From DASVDE01 sp963740065 (GTDB lineage Bacteria; Actinomycetota; Thermoleophilia; Solirubrobacterales; 70-9), in contig CAVUCS010000006.1 in assembly GCA_963740065.1 (NCBI GenBank), positions 248,001-312,000 on the forward strand: 64,000 nucleotides of DNA, in the 5' to 3' direction. The first letter of the stretch is position 1. Every line of letters begins with the position of its first letter. A program made the position numbers and the translations under genes. A model generated the notes under the pieces. The model saw only the letters and a program-made list of their open reading frames with translations, was not told the origin of the DNA and searched no databases. Shown piece after piece: positions 1 through 8,653 of the stretch.

Positions 1-463
1 CGAGCTCTTCGCGAAAGCCCTTCAACCGCTGAAACACGTCGGCCATATTCATTTCGACATCGGTCTTGATCACCGGCTCCTTCCACGCCTGGTGCGCCTC
101 AGCACCGGCAGTCTTTCTCGCCACACCGATCAATTGGTCGTAGGCATCGGATACCACCCGATCGCCATCCGCGGCCAAAAGCACCTGGCATGTCGCCAAC
201 TCTGCCTGTACCTGCGAAAAAGCATCAGAGAGTCGAATTCGCTCGCTGCTTCGGTGCTCATCCTCGCAGCGCCGACGCCTGATCCGGAACGGCATCTCGC
301 CATAGGCGATTACTACAGCTAAAGCCCGACCGTGAAGATTTCGCCGACGCTGGCGCTCGGTCCGGTCGCCATTGATCCACAAACCGATCAGGACACCGAT
401 CAGCCCCAGCACTGCACCGATTGCGGTGCCCTCCGCTGGACTGATCTCCATGATCGCGATCAT
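1..463 (-). CDS. Small membrane protein, putative CBASS effector (C-terminus beyond the left edge)
   Basis: About 154 residues are visible before the frame runs off position 1. An N-terminal hydrophobic segment (residues about 11-30, sequence GAVLGLIGVLIGLW) forms one membrane helix. A basic patch rich in Arg follows, then a mostly helical soluble part. The ATG at 463-461 overlaps the TGA of the E2-like gene (ATGA), and a GGGGAGAGGG ribosome site sits just upstream, so the three genes are translationally coupled. I do not recognise a named domain. By position, as the last gene after a CD-NTase and an E2-like protein, and because it carries a membrane anchor, it is the best candidate for the membrane-disrupting effector of a CBASS system. 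That role is inference only. Confidence 0.7.
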   Translation of the reverse strand, partial: MIAIMEISPAEGTAIGAVLGLIGVLIGLWINGDRTERQRRRNLHGRALAVVIAYGEMPFRIRRRRCEDEHRSSERIRLSDAFSQVQAELATCQVLLAADGDRVVSDAYDQLIGVARKTAGAEAHQAWKEPVIKTDVEMNMADVFQRLKGFREEL

Positions 464-924
464 CGCCCTCTCCCCTTGCAGGTTGGACAGCGTCGAGGTC
501 GCGGGTGCGGCCCTGCCATCTCCTCCTTGGGCCAGGGTGCGCCGCGGCGACAAACTCCCTCACAGTAGGTGTGCATCTGGACCTGGCGGACGAGCTCGGG
601 CAAACCGTCCGAGAGGAGCCATCGCTCGTCAGGCGGCCCTTTTGGATCCCACATGCACAGCGCATCGTCGCCCCATCGGTGTCGCAGGCACGCCGGCCCA
701 TCGATGTAGACACGCGCGTCGTCCTCCCCGAACTTGAAATCGATGCGGGTGGCGCGAGCTTCGTTGGTCCCGGGAACGTCAACGAGGAACTGGTACCGCA
801 GCACGCCATCGACGAACTCCCGCTTGACGTTCAGATTGTTCCGCGCGGCATCCCCCTCGAAGAGGATCTGTCCGGCGACATCGCCGGACAGATCCCCAGC
901 CCGTTTTAGGTCGGGCAGTCTCAC
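460..924 (-). CDS. E2-like (ubiquitin-conjugating fold) CBASS accessory protein
   Basis: 154 residues starting at GTG 924, which overlaps the TGA of the CD-NTase gene (GTGA). A beta-rich N-terminal half is followed by a segment with His82 (CLRHRW) and Cys90 in an LC motif (ALCMW), then a Trp/Leu-rich helix region. This resembles the stand-alone prokaryotic E2-like proteins of type II-short CBASS, which act on the C-terminus of the CD-NTase. Cys90 would be the catalytic cysteine. The C-terminus carries Cys121 and Cys125 and a CPTC pair (Cys146, Cys149), together a possible zinc site that I do not recall from typical E2 proteins. The gene order between a CD-NTase and a membrane protein supports the call. 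Homology is judged by motif only. Confidence 0.62.
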   Translation of the reverse strand: MRLPDLKRAGDLSGDVAGQILFEGDAARNNLNVKREFVDGVLRYQFLVDVPGTNEARATRIDFKFGEDDARVYIDGPACLRHRWGDDALCMWDPKGPPDERWLLSDGLPELVRQVQMHTYCEGVCRRGAPWPKEEMAGPHPRPRRCPTCKGRGR

Positions 925-2020
925 AAATTCTTGGCGCCGCCCGAACGGGTCCGCTTTGGCTTGGGGCCGCCGCCGAGAACACCTACCAGAGCTCCAGTGT
1001 CTCCACTCCGAAGCCCACGGCCCATCCCACGTTCCTCGTGCTTCAAAATCGACTCGATCTCCGGACCGAAGAGCTCTTCGAGGTGCGCCCGCGCGCCAGC
1101 CTTGCTCGACGCGTTCATCGCCCGCTCAACGATGGCGGCCATCTGCTCCAGCCTGGCGGCAGCCATTTCTTGGGTGACGCCCTCGGGGAGCTTGAGCGGC
1201 TCGATTACCGCCGGCGCAGGATCCTCGGTCAGCCCAGCCGCGATGCTCTTTGCTGATCCGATCAAAAAGCCGTGCAACGTCGCCGCGAGCGGCCCCTCCT
1301 CCTCTATTAGCTCGAGGGCCAAAGCGCTGAGGTTCCATGAACACATCACCGCGATGCCGCCATTCGCCGCATCGCGCTTGACGGCCCGCTTGCTGAGGCG
1401 CAGGACGTGGGCCCGTACGACCCGGAGCAATTCGCGGTGACGAATCGTCATCAAGTCCGTGTGGAGTTCGGGGTCAGCGGGATCCCACCCGTTACGACGA
1501 CGATTCGGGATCCAGATCCCAGGGCCGTCGGCGCGATCGAGGCCGACGATCAGCTCAACGTAGGGGTCGACCGGACCCCACTCGTCGATCTCGACGGTTT
1601 CGTTGCAAAGGAATTTGATCGCGCGGTTTCCGCCAAGATCGATTTCGGCGGAGGGATAGTAGTGCCGCAGTCTCGGGAGGACGAAATCGGAGAACATCTG
1701 GATGAAGGCCTCCGGCCCACGCCCAGCATCGGAGTCGGGACCGAACGCTCGGAACGCCTCGAAGCGGCGGTTCACCTTGATTCCGCAGTCAGCATCCTCG
1801 AGCGGTCGGTTTGTCGTTCCGTGCGCGACGCTGCCGGATGGGAATCCGGCCCCGTCGCGCGCAGCAGCATGTCCTTCGGCTATTTCGAGGACGCGGCCAC
1901 GCCGACGACGTGCCTCTTTCAAGACCGGCATCGGTACCGAAATCTCCTGCAGGATTTCCTTGAGCGCATAGTCCGCCCAACTGGCGTCGCCCCGCTCTCG
2001 CGGGCTGAATCTGGGTGCAT
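921..2020 (-). CDS. CD-NTase (cGAS/DncV-like nucleotidyltransferase) of a CBASS-like operon
   Basis: A nucleotidyltransferase of about 366 residues that would make a cyclic oligonucleotide alarm signal on phage infection. The catalytic signature is intact: PSGSVAHGTT (GS at residues 63-64), then EDADCG giving Asp76 and Asp78 eleven residues later, and a third acidic residue near 152 in VDPYVEL. The motif GIWIPN and the C-terminal helical part fit the CBASS family. The start is chosen at ATG 2020-2018 because AAGGAG lies nine bases upstream (2035-2030). That ATG is one base out of frame with the body, so a base is probably missing in the CCC run near 2012-2016. The alternative is a weaker upstream TTG in the body frame. 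First gene of a three-gene coupled operon. Confidence 0.8.
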
Positions 2021-2112
2021 TAGCTGCTTCTCCTTGTCGCGACGGATTGGACCACCCGCACCGCCGTGAACTATGCAACCAAACGCACACGACGGACTTT
2101 CGGCACAACGAA

Positions 2113-2158
2113 GGCGACCCGCCACCCGGGTGGTTAGGCCGGGTGTGGGCGGGTCGCC
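2113..2158. other. Strong stem-loop between the two divergent defence genes
   Basis: Eleven bases at 2113-2123 (GGCGACCCGCC) pair perfectly with 2148-2158. Inside, 2124-2129 (ACCCGG) pairs with 2139-2144. This gives a 17-bp stem with a three-base bulge and a nine-base loop. No T-run follows on either strand, so it is not a typical intrinsic terminator. It lies 93 bases upstream of the CD-NTase start and just upstream of a promoter-like sequence facing the deaminase, and could be a regulatory RNA structure or operator. Confidence 0.55.
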
Positions 2159-2167
2159 ATAAACGTC

Positions 2168-2198
2168 TTGACAAGGAGTGACGCGGTTGGATTTGTAA
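2168..2198 (+). promoter_or_regulatory. Candidate promoter for the dCTP deaminase transcript
   Basis: A perfect TTGACA at 2168-2173 is followed after 18-19 bases by TTTGTA/TTGTAA at 2192-2198. The spacing fits a sigma-70-type promoter. It would leave a leader of about 340 bases before the deaminase start at 2547. Judged by consensus match only. Confidence 0.4.
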
Positions 2199-2546
2199 AC
2201 GATCAGCCCGGCGGAAAACGTCGGCGCTCCTATCTTCCGTGGTGCCGCGAAGTGTATGCATCCCCGATGGCCTCGTCCCTTCCATGTCAGATGTCCACGC
2301 TGAGACGGGACATCCCTCAACGTCCGCCAATTGCCGCTTGCATCTTTCGCTCGGGACGTGGCTATGAAGCTTTGCCCGGAGGTATAGAGCTGGGTCTTTG
2401 GCGCCCCACTCCATAGTCGCCGGCGAATGACGCCCATAAGGCGGCATCTTGTTTCCGGAAAACCCGGTTTCGGACAGAGCCCGCGTCCGGACAAGCGCGT
2501 AGCTTCATGGGGTGCCACGAGATTTTGGAGACAGGTCGATCTAGCG
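2199..2546 (+). other. Long untranslated region upstream of the dCTP deaminase
   Basis: About 350 bases with no ORF I can support. Reading frames here are short and lack ribosome sites. The stretch contains small palindromes such as TTTCCGGAAA near 2453. In the Vibrio AvcID system an RNA, AvcI, is encoded just upstream of the deaminase and restrains it. This leader is in the right place for such an RNA, but no sequence likeness is claimed. Confidence 0.3.
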
Positions 2547-4055
2547 ATGACCGACACAGGAAGCTCCGCCCCGAGCAAGCCCGAGTTGATTGTCGGCCTC
2601 GTGGGCGCCTCTGGTGCAAATCTGCGTGAGGCCGCAAATGCCGTGAAGGCGGCACTCTCTCCATACGGCTACGAGACCGTTCCGGTGCGCCTAAGCGAGC
2701 TGATGCGGGCGGTGAAGGGGGGCGCCTCCTTGGCGGACATTAAGGCAGAGGAGGATCGCGTCTGGGAGCACATGGACGCGGGGGACGAAATCCGGAAGCA
2801 GTCAGGTCGAAACGATGCGATGGCGGCTCTAGGCGTAGGCTATATCTACCGACTATCGGGCTGAGAAGCACCGCGGTCCCGCCCTTGGTACGGCCTTCAT
2901 TCTGGATTCGCTAAAGCATCCCGCTGAGGTCGCCTCACTTCGTCGGGTCTACCGTGACCGATTCACGCTGATCTCGGTCCACTCGCCAACAGAACAGCGC
3001 CTTGAGGCGTTGGCGAGACGAATTGCGAAATCTCATGGCGTCCCAGAGAAAGCTTCTGAGTACAAAGAGCCTGCGAAAAAAATTATGGGTCGAGATGAGC
3101 ACGATGATGAGCACAAATTCGGCCAAAACGTGCGAGAGGCGTTTACTCAAGGTGACGTCTACGTCGCAAACAAACCGCCGAGCAAACTGAAGGAAGGTGT
3201 AGCGCGATACATGCGGCTGTTCTTCGGCGACCCCTTTCTGACACCGACGCGTGATGAGTACGCAATGTTCCAAACACATACAGCGGCCCTGCGATCCGCA
3301 GACCTAAGCCGGCAGGTCGGAGCAGCGATTTGCGGCGCCGATGGCGAGATCATCGCCGTGGGTTGCAACGAAGTTCCTAAGGCATTCGGTGGTCAGTACT
3401 GGCCTGAAGACGAGCCGGATGGGCGCGACTTCGAGCTTGGTTATGACTCGAATGCAAAGCAGCGAGACGCAGCCTTATTGGAGGCATTTAAGAGACTGAA
3501 TAGCACCGGTCTTTTAGCTGACGAAGTCAAGCCTGAGGCGTTTATGAGTGCAATCGACGGAACGAGGCTCGCGAACCTGACGGAGTTCGGACGTCCAGTT
3601 CATGCTGAGATGGCCGCAATTCTAGACGCTGCGCGCAGGGGCGTACCAGTCAAGGACCGACGTCTTTTTAGCACGACCTTTCCTGCGACAACTGCGCTCG
3701 TCACATCATTGGGGCAGGGCTCACCGAGGTTGTTTATCGCGAGCCCTACGAGAAGAGCATGGCAAGCGAGCTTCATCGAGATGCGGTTGTGGTTGATCCG
3801 ACAAATACCGTGAAAGACAAGGTGGTCATTCGGCGATTTGTCGGTGTCGGGCCGTCTCGTTATCTCGAGCTATTTGCGAAGCCTCAGCGCAAGACAAAGA
3901 GCGGCGACGCGATCGAGTGGTTAGAGACCGAAGCCTCGCCTCGACTAGTCCAGACCGAGAGCGCCTATCTCACCAACGAGGAGGATTACCTCGATGAGAC
4001 GCGCGACGCACTGCAAGGCGTAGAACTAAACAATCCAGGAGGGAACGATGGATGA
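2547..4055 (+). CDS. Anti-phage dCTP deaminase (AvcD-type), reading frame broken at two points
   Basis: About 500 residues when the frame is repaired. The N-terminal half (starting PELIVGLVGASG) is the P-loop-like regulatory domain of AvcD-type proteins, including the typical LDSLKHP motif at about 2905-2925. The C-terminal half is a zinc cytidine/dCMP deaminase domain with PVHAEMAA (HAE at 3601-3609) and the CxxC zinc pair CDNC at 3684-3695. Such enzymes deplete dCTP/dCMP during phage infection. The frame shifts once near 2851-2860 (extra base) and once at 3682-3683 (a base missing before CDNC). Every motif survives on either side, so sequencing error is more likely than decay. Base composition is visibly less GC-rich than in the housekeeping genes, a sign of transfer. 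Confidence 0.85.
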
Positions 4056-4173
4056 AGGACACGGCTGGCTCGAGCGAAGCTTCGAGCGAGCCCGCGAGAA
4101 CATCGAGGCGCGACCGGAGCACCTCAAGCGTACCGCTACCAGAGAAAACAGAGCGAGACCAAAGTTGCTGTAA
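4048..4173 (+). CDS. 41-residue ORF coupled to the dCTP deaminase
   Basis: ATG 4048 has a strong AGGAGG at 4037-4042 and overlaps the last codons of the deaminase, so it should be translated with it. The peptide begins MDEGHGWLERSFERA and is charged and probably helical. The pattern W-L-E-R-x-F-E-x-A recalls short proteins that I associate with phage and defence loci, but I cannot name a family. It could be a partner or antitoxin of the deaminase, or a chance ORF. The ribosome site argues for real translation. Confidence 0.5.
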   Translation: MDEGHGWLERSFERARENIEARPEHLKRTATRENRARPKLL

Positions 4174-4353
4174 AACGCAAGCAAAGTAAACGCCGGGCAG
4201 CTTGAGATTCTCCTCTAAGTTCCGCGCCTTGATCGAGCTCTGGAAATCGCGGCATTGCTTGTCGCCATGGGCTAGCCCTACACTGCGACTCCCAAAGGTT
4301 TTGGGTACCAATAGGTACCGTGAAGGTGGCTCGACTGGCTGGCCGAGCAATCG
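4174..4353. other. Non-coding stretch at the island edge
   Basis: No supportable gene. It contains a small inverted repeat made of two GGTACC sites around 4305-4320. If the island was integrated at the adjacent tRNA-Asp, an attachment remnant could lie here. No duplicated tRNA end is visible inside the window. Confidence 0.35.
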
Positions 4354-4382
4354 CACGATCCCGCTCCTAGAGCGGGATCGTG
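4354..4382 (-). terminator. Hairpin downstream of tRNA-Asp
   Basis: Thirteen bases at 4354-4366 pair perfectly with 4370-4382 around a three-base loop. The hairpin lies five bases beyond the 3' end of the tRNA on the minus strand. There is no clear T-run, so it may be a factor-aided terminator or a processing signal. Confidence 0.55.
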
Positions 4383-4386
4383 AGAG

Positions 4387-4460
<74 letters not shown>

Positions 4461-4509
4461 GAGGAATCGGGTGGGCTTAGGGGCCCGCCCGACCGCCAAA
4501 ACTAGCGCA

Positions 4510-5579
4510 TCAGGGGCGCTTGACGACGAGGGTGAAGCCACCGCCTCGTCGACCAAAACGCTTGACCACGGCGCGAAGCCTGCTTTGGTCGCAGACCGTG
4601 AGCTGCAGGGACTCGCCCCCGGCGCGTTCTCGTAGCTTGGCTCCGGAGCCACTGCGAAGCGACAGCTGGGAGGTATTGGGGCCGCGCAACTCGACGCTGA
4701 CGCGGCCGTCGAGAGGCGTCTGGAGGATCCTTTCGACGACGCGGTGCCGTTCTCGGGGCAGGCGTCCGCGAATCGTGAGGGTGCGCTCCGACCATGGTCT
4801 GTAGACATCTCGCCCGATCGCCGCAAACGACTTAGCGCTCGGCCTCAGCGTCGGGATCCAACCCCAGGACGCACTGATGTGTGACGGAAGCGGTAATTGG
4901 CGTAGGCCTCGGCAAATGCCTCCCCAGGATTGCGGTAATAGTGCCCCCCTTCGTTGCCGGGAAAGAGCCGGCCGGATCGCTGTCCTCGGCAAACATTCTC
5001 GTAGCTGGCCCAATTTGGCGTCCCCCAGTCGATCGCCGGAAAAAATGGGGGAGGTGCGGGACGATGACCCGCCAAATGATGGCCGTACTCGTGCGCGAGA
5101 ACGAACTCGCGGGTTGCGCCGTCCGACTGGGCGTTGTCATTGCCGGAAAGGATGATCTGGTTGTTCCACCAGCCGTAGCAAGCCTGGGCGCCATAGCCGC
5201 AGTCGCGGCTGATCTGAGCGTCCGTATCGAGCTGGATCGACAGCAGAGTCACCTCTCTCCCGTGGGGGAGCGTGCCGATGAAGTTGGCGATCGCTTGTGG
5301 CTGGGCCGCCGTGCAGGTGATCTGGCAGGCGGCGGTTACTCCCACAGCGATCGTCGCGCTGCTGCCGTCGCCGATCCGATAGCGCTCCGTAGTCGCGGTG
5401 GCCGAGATTCGCGATGACCCCACGTCGGGTCCATCCAGCACAACGTCACGGATCGGAACCGACGGCCGCGGCACGCCGAACAGATTCGCCGGTGCGTCCG
5501 GCGACTCTGCCGCCGCCGTGGCAGAGAAAAGAAGGACCATGGCTATGCCCGCAAGCGCCCCCGTCGTGCGCTTACTCAC
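4510..5579 (-). CDS. Secreted zincin-type metalloprotease-like protein, one frame break
   Basis: The N-terminus is a signal peptide (MSKRTTGALAGIAMVLLFS then ATAAAES). Near residue 160 is the zinc motif HEYGHHLAGH (HExxH plus a third His), with EAFAEAYANY downstream as a likely further ligand region. This supports an exported zinc peptidase or a peptidase-like protein. The first frame ends at 4845. The C-terminal part continues in a different frame (from about 4885 down to the TGA at 4512-4510) and reads as a plausible domain of about 120 residues with no internal stop. I therefore join them across a break near 4875-4890. The family is not named further. The length of about 355 residues assumes the repair. 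Confidence 0.6.
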
Positions 5580-5803
5580 GGAGAGGGACCTGGCCCGATC
5601 TCACCGGCTCTCCTCAAAAAGCTGAGACGCAACATCTGCTGCTCCCTGGCTGTCGAAGGGCCTGCCTCAGGCTGCCTTCCGGGAAACACCGTAGCGACTG
5701 CCGGTGTGTCGTTGGAGAAAATTTGATGTTCACGAAACCCCTGCTACTTGGGCAATCCTGTTCTGGCCGGCCAACGCCCGCGGGAGGGACATATGGTTAA
5801 GGA

Positions 5804-6551
5804 ATGCTGATCGAAAGGACCGAGAATCCGGACTGGCTGTCGAACGCCTACTTGGTCGCCGACGAAGAGGGGCGTGGCGTCCTGATCGACGGCAACGACA
5901 GGCTGGAACCGCTACTCGAGCTGGCTGAGAAGGATGGGATCGACATCACCCACGTCCTCCTCACCCATGTCCATCACGACCATGTCGCCGGCCTTGCGGC
6001 GGCGCGGGAACGGTTGGGAGGGCCGCCCCTCGTGGCTCACGCCGCCGCGGCGGCGGCGATCGACGACGAGGTCGCGGTGATACTCGACAACGGCGAGAAG
6101 CTGCAGACAGGCGGACTGGAGATCGCGGCGATCTTCACCCCGGGCCACGCGGCCGGCCACCTTGCCTATCTCATCAACGGCAGCGACGTCTTCACCGCCG
6201 ACGTCCTCTTTAAGGGAACCGTGGGCGGGACGATGATGCCGGACGCCAGTGGCCTCGCCGACCTTCACGACTCGGTGATGGGTCTGATGGAGCTGCCGCC
6301 GGAGACGCGCGTGCATCCCGGCCACCGTGAGCCGACGACGATCGGCGAAGAGTGGGAGCGCAAACCCCTTCGTCCGAGTCTGGCGCGGGCTGGACGAGAC
6401 CGGCGAGGAGAGATGCACGGTCTGGGGGCGCCCGGCGACGCTGAAGCTGTGGGCGCCCGACTACGACGGCGGCAACAAGGCATGGATCCGCTTCGAGGAC
6501 ACCGACGAAGAAGCAATCGTCGGCGGCTCCCAGGTCGAGCGGGACGGATAA
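5804..6551 (+). CDS. Metallo-beta-lactamase-fold hydrolase (glyoxalase II-like), one frame break
   Basis: About 248 residues. The binuclear metal motif THVHHDHVAG lies at residues about 47-56, followed by a second metal His in TPGHAAGH, an Asp in FTADVLFKG and a His in VHPGH, the standard order for MBL-fold thioesterases of the glyoxalase II or persulfide dioxygenase type. Near 6361-6369 (run CAAACCCC) one extra base shifts the frame. The true C-terminus continues as FVRVWRGLDETGEER and so on to the TAA at 6549-6551. The substrate cannot be told. The gene stands alone between a protease and a converging secreted protein gene. Confidence 0.8.
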
Positions 6552-6555
6552 CCAC

Positions 6556-6606
6556 CGTTCCGCTGCGACTTTTCCTCGTATATCGAGGATAAGTCGCAGC
6601 GGAACG
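6556..6606. repeat. Palindromic repeat, family 2, copy 1 (terminator position)
   Basis: Arms CGTTCCGCTGCGACTT at 6556-6571 and the exact complement at 6591-6606, with inner pairing CCTCG/CGAGG. The result is an almost perfect 51-base hairpin starting four bases after the stop of the MBL gene and lying before the convergent gene at 6661. The same arms recur at 41776-41825. Probably a bidirectional terminator spread as a repeat. Confidence 0.8.
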
Positions 6607-6660
6607 ACGAGACCCCGCCGGAGCGGGGCCTCGTCACTGCCAGGGAGAGAGGCTTAGGGG

Positions 6661-7302
6661 CTAGCGGATGACCGCCTCCATCAGCAGCCAGCAACCGTCG
6701 GTGTCGCTTGCGGGGGTGAAGCCTCCGCCCTTGAGCAAGGAGGGCTGGTAGATGAGGGTGTTGTCGCCGCCCGAGGAGCAGCGGACCATCGAGGTGTAGT
6801 TGCCGCGCAAGGCCAGCTGCTGGCCCTTCTTGACGGGCACGTTCACCTTGAAGGACTCGACCCTGTAGGAGTCGCTGTCCCAGTTGGATTCATCCTGACC
6901 CTGGTAGGAGATCTTCGGGCCACTGGCGACGACCTTGGCCTCATTCGTCCCGTGCAGGGTCGACTTCTTGACCTTGGCGACCTGCAGCCGGAAGCTGCCG
7001 GGGCCGCCGGCGATCACGCGGATGCGCTTGATCGTGCCGGTGCGGGGGGCGAACTGCCCGGTGTTGGGACGACCGTAGGCCTCGTTCTGGATCATCGTGC
7101 AAGAAGCGCCGGGGCTGATCTGACTGCAGGGATGGGCCGGCAGGGAGTTGGACGGCTGCACCGTCGGGTTCAACTTGGAACCGAACTTGACGGGCTGGGC
7201 GGCCATTCCGGCGGCCGGTGCGACCATCATTGCGACGCTTGCGAGAGCGGCGACGATGCCGGTGCGGCGGGCGATCTTGTGGGCGGTGCGGGTGCGTGTC
7301 AT
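6661..7302 (-). CDS. Secreted protein of unknown function
   Basis: About 213 residues. ATG 7302 is chosen because AGGAGG lies at 7315-7310; an in-frame upstream ATG lacks such a site. A basic N-terminus and hydrophobic core ending near MAAQPV form a signal peptide. The mature part contains Cys pairs (HPCSQISPGASC and late Cys residues) and looks like a beta-rich exported domain. I know similar short exported proteins from Thermoleophilia genomes but no function for them. Confidence 0.7.
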   Translation of the reverse strand: MTRTRTAHKIARRTGIVAALASVAMMVAPAAGMAAQPVKFGSKLNPTVQPSNSLPAHPCSQISPGASCTMIQNEAYGRPNTGQFAPRTGTIKRIRVIAGGPGSFRLQVAKVKKSTLHGTNEAKVVASGPKISYQGQDESNWDSDSYRVESFKVNVPVKKGQQLALRGNYTSMVRCSSGGDNTLIYQPSLLKGGGFTPASDTDGCWLLMEAVIR

Positions 7303-7424
7303 TGGTGTTCCTCCTGTTGAGTTCTGAGTCATTGACTTGCGTGGACTCAGCTTCCCCAGCGAAGCCCTCCCGGCCCAGAGGTCCTAGGGGTGAACCCGCT
7401 CACCCCTGGTCGTAGGATCGAGTG

Positions 7425-8612
7425 ATGGTCAGCGCTCGCCTACTTGGCATTTCCGCCCTCATCGCGTGCGCGCTGATCGGCGCCGCGGACGCCCCAGCCC
7501 GAAGAGGGAACGGTCCGGCCCATGAAAGCGGGGACCTGCGCCGTGCAAAGCTCTTTCAGGAGGGCAGAAAGCTGGTCCTCGCGATTCGAACCGCCGCGCC
7601 GGTGCCGCTGACTTCCCTCGATCGTTTGCCGAAGCCGGAACAGCCGGGTCGCGCTACCTGTGCCTGGAAATACGCAAACCCGGGCACGGGGCCCATCGTC
7701 TCTGCCTCGGCGGCAAAAAGCTGACGTATCGGGGTGTGGGCCTTGAGTTGATCAATTCAGCCGGCGAAAGGGTCAACGCCAGAACTACGAGCGCCAGGGT
7801 GAAGCGGCCGCAGCCCGCGAAAGCTGGTCGTGGCTCTGTCTCCAGAAAAGGTGGGACTAACGCCAGGGCGGTACCGCTGGCAAGTGTTGGTAGGGGGAGC
7901 GCGACTGTTCGAGAGTCCGGAGGGCTGCCAGGAAAGCCTGCCGGAGAACAAGCCCGCCGCTTTCCGGCTGCGACCGGTGCGGGTGGTCGGCTGCACCGGT
8001 GGAACGGAAGGGCTTGTCCGCAACGGCCCCCGGGAGCACAAGGTCGTGGCGCTGACTTTTGATGATGGGCCAGGCTCCCTCACGCCCGCCTTTCTCGACG
8101 TCCTACGCAAGAAGGATGTCCACGCCACCTTCTTCGTGATCGGGCAGGAGATCGGCGGCCGGGAGGAGACGATGCGCCGCGCGCTGGCCGCCGGCAACGA
8201 GATCGGCAACCACACGATGCACCACGGCTCCTATCCCAATTACTCGGACCTGGCGGCAACCAGCGCCGCAATCGAGTCGGCGACTCACTTCCGCCCCTGC
8301 CTATTCCGGCCGCCGGGAGGCGCCACCAACGCAGCCGTCGAAGCCGCAGCTGGACTGGCGGGAATGCGAACCGTCATTTGGGACGTTGACCCCTTTGACT
8401 GGACGAATCCCGGCAGCGGATCCGTCTTCAGCCGGGTGGCCGGCGCGGTCCGACCCGGCTCAATCGTCCTCATGCATGACGGCGGAGGCGATCGCAGTGG
8501 AACGCTGGCGGCGCTCCCCGGGATCATCGACACGCTGCGAGCGCGGGGGTACCGCTTCGCGACGGTCACTCAGCTCTTGGGTGGGCGATCGATCTACAAG
8601 CCGTATGGCTGA
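7425..8612 (+). CDS. Polysaccharide deacetylase (NodB domain) with N-terminal export domain, two frame breaks
   Basis: An exported carbohydrate esterase family 4 enzyme, likely acting on cell-wall glycans. Signal peptide at residues 1-24, then a lineage-specific region of about 180 residues containing Cys, then the NodB domain from about 8046. Its catalytic motifs are all present: TFDDGPG (catalytic and metal Asp), NHTMHH (metal His pair), RPPGG, DVDPFDW and IVLMHDGG. The frame changes near 7646-7648 (base missing) and 7817-7823 (extra base), but protein-like sequence continues across both. The C-terminal end ARGYRFATVTQLL is typical of the family. Confidence 0.82.
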
Positions 8613-8653
8613 ACCGAATTTGGAGACCGAACGCCGGTCTTAGGATCCGTCCC

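Noticed and set aside
2168..2416. 82-codon ORF in the leader before the deaminase as a possible antitoxin
   Set aside because: Starts with TTG inside the TTGACA box, and the translated sequence is not protein-like; treated as non-coding leader.
2851..3695. Deaminase as a true pseudogene or programmed frameshift
   Set aside because: Similar single-base breaks occur in many essential genes here, and no slippery site with downstream structure is evident; sequencing error is more likely.
4300..4320. Attachment site made of two GGTACC sites
   Set aside because: A short restriction-type palindrome pair is too common to support an att site without a second copy.
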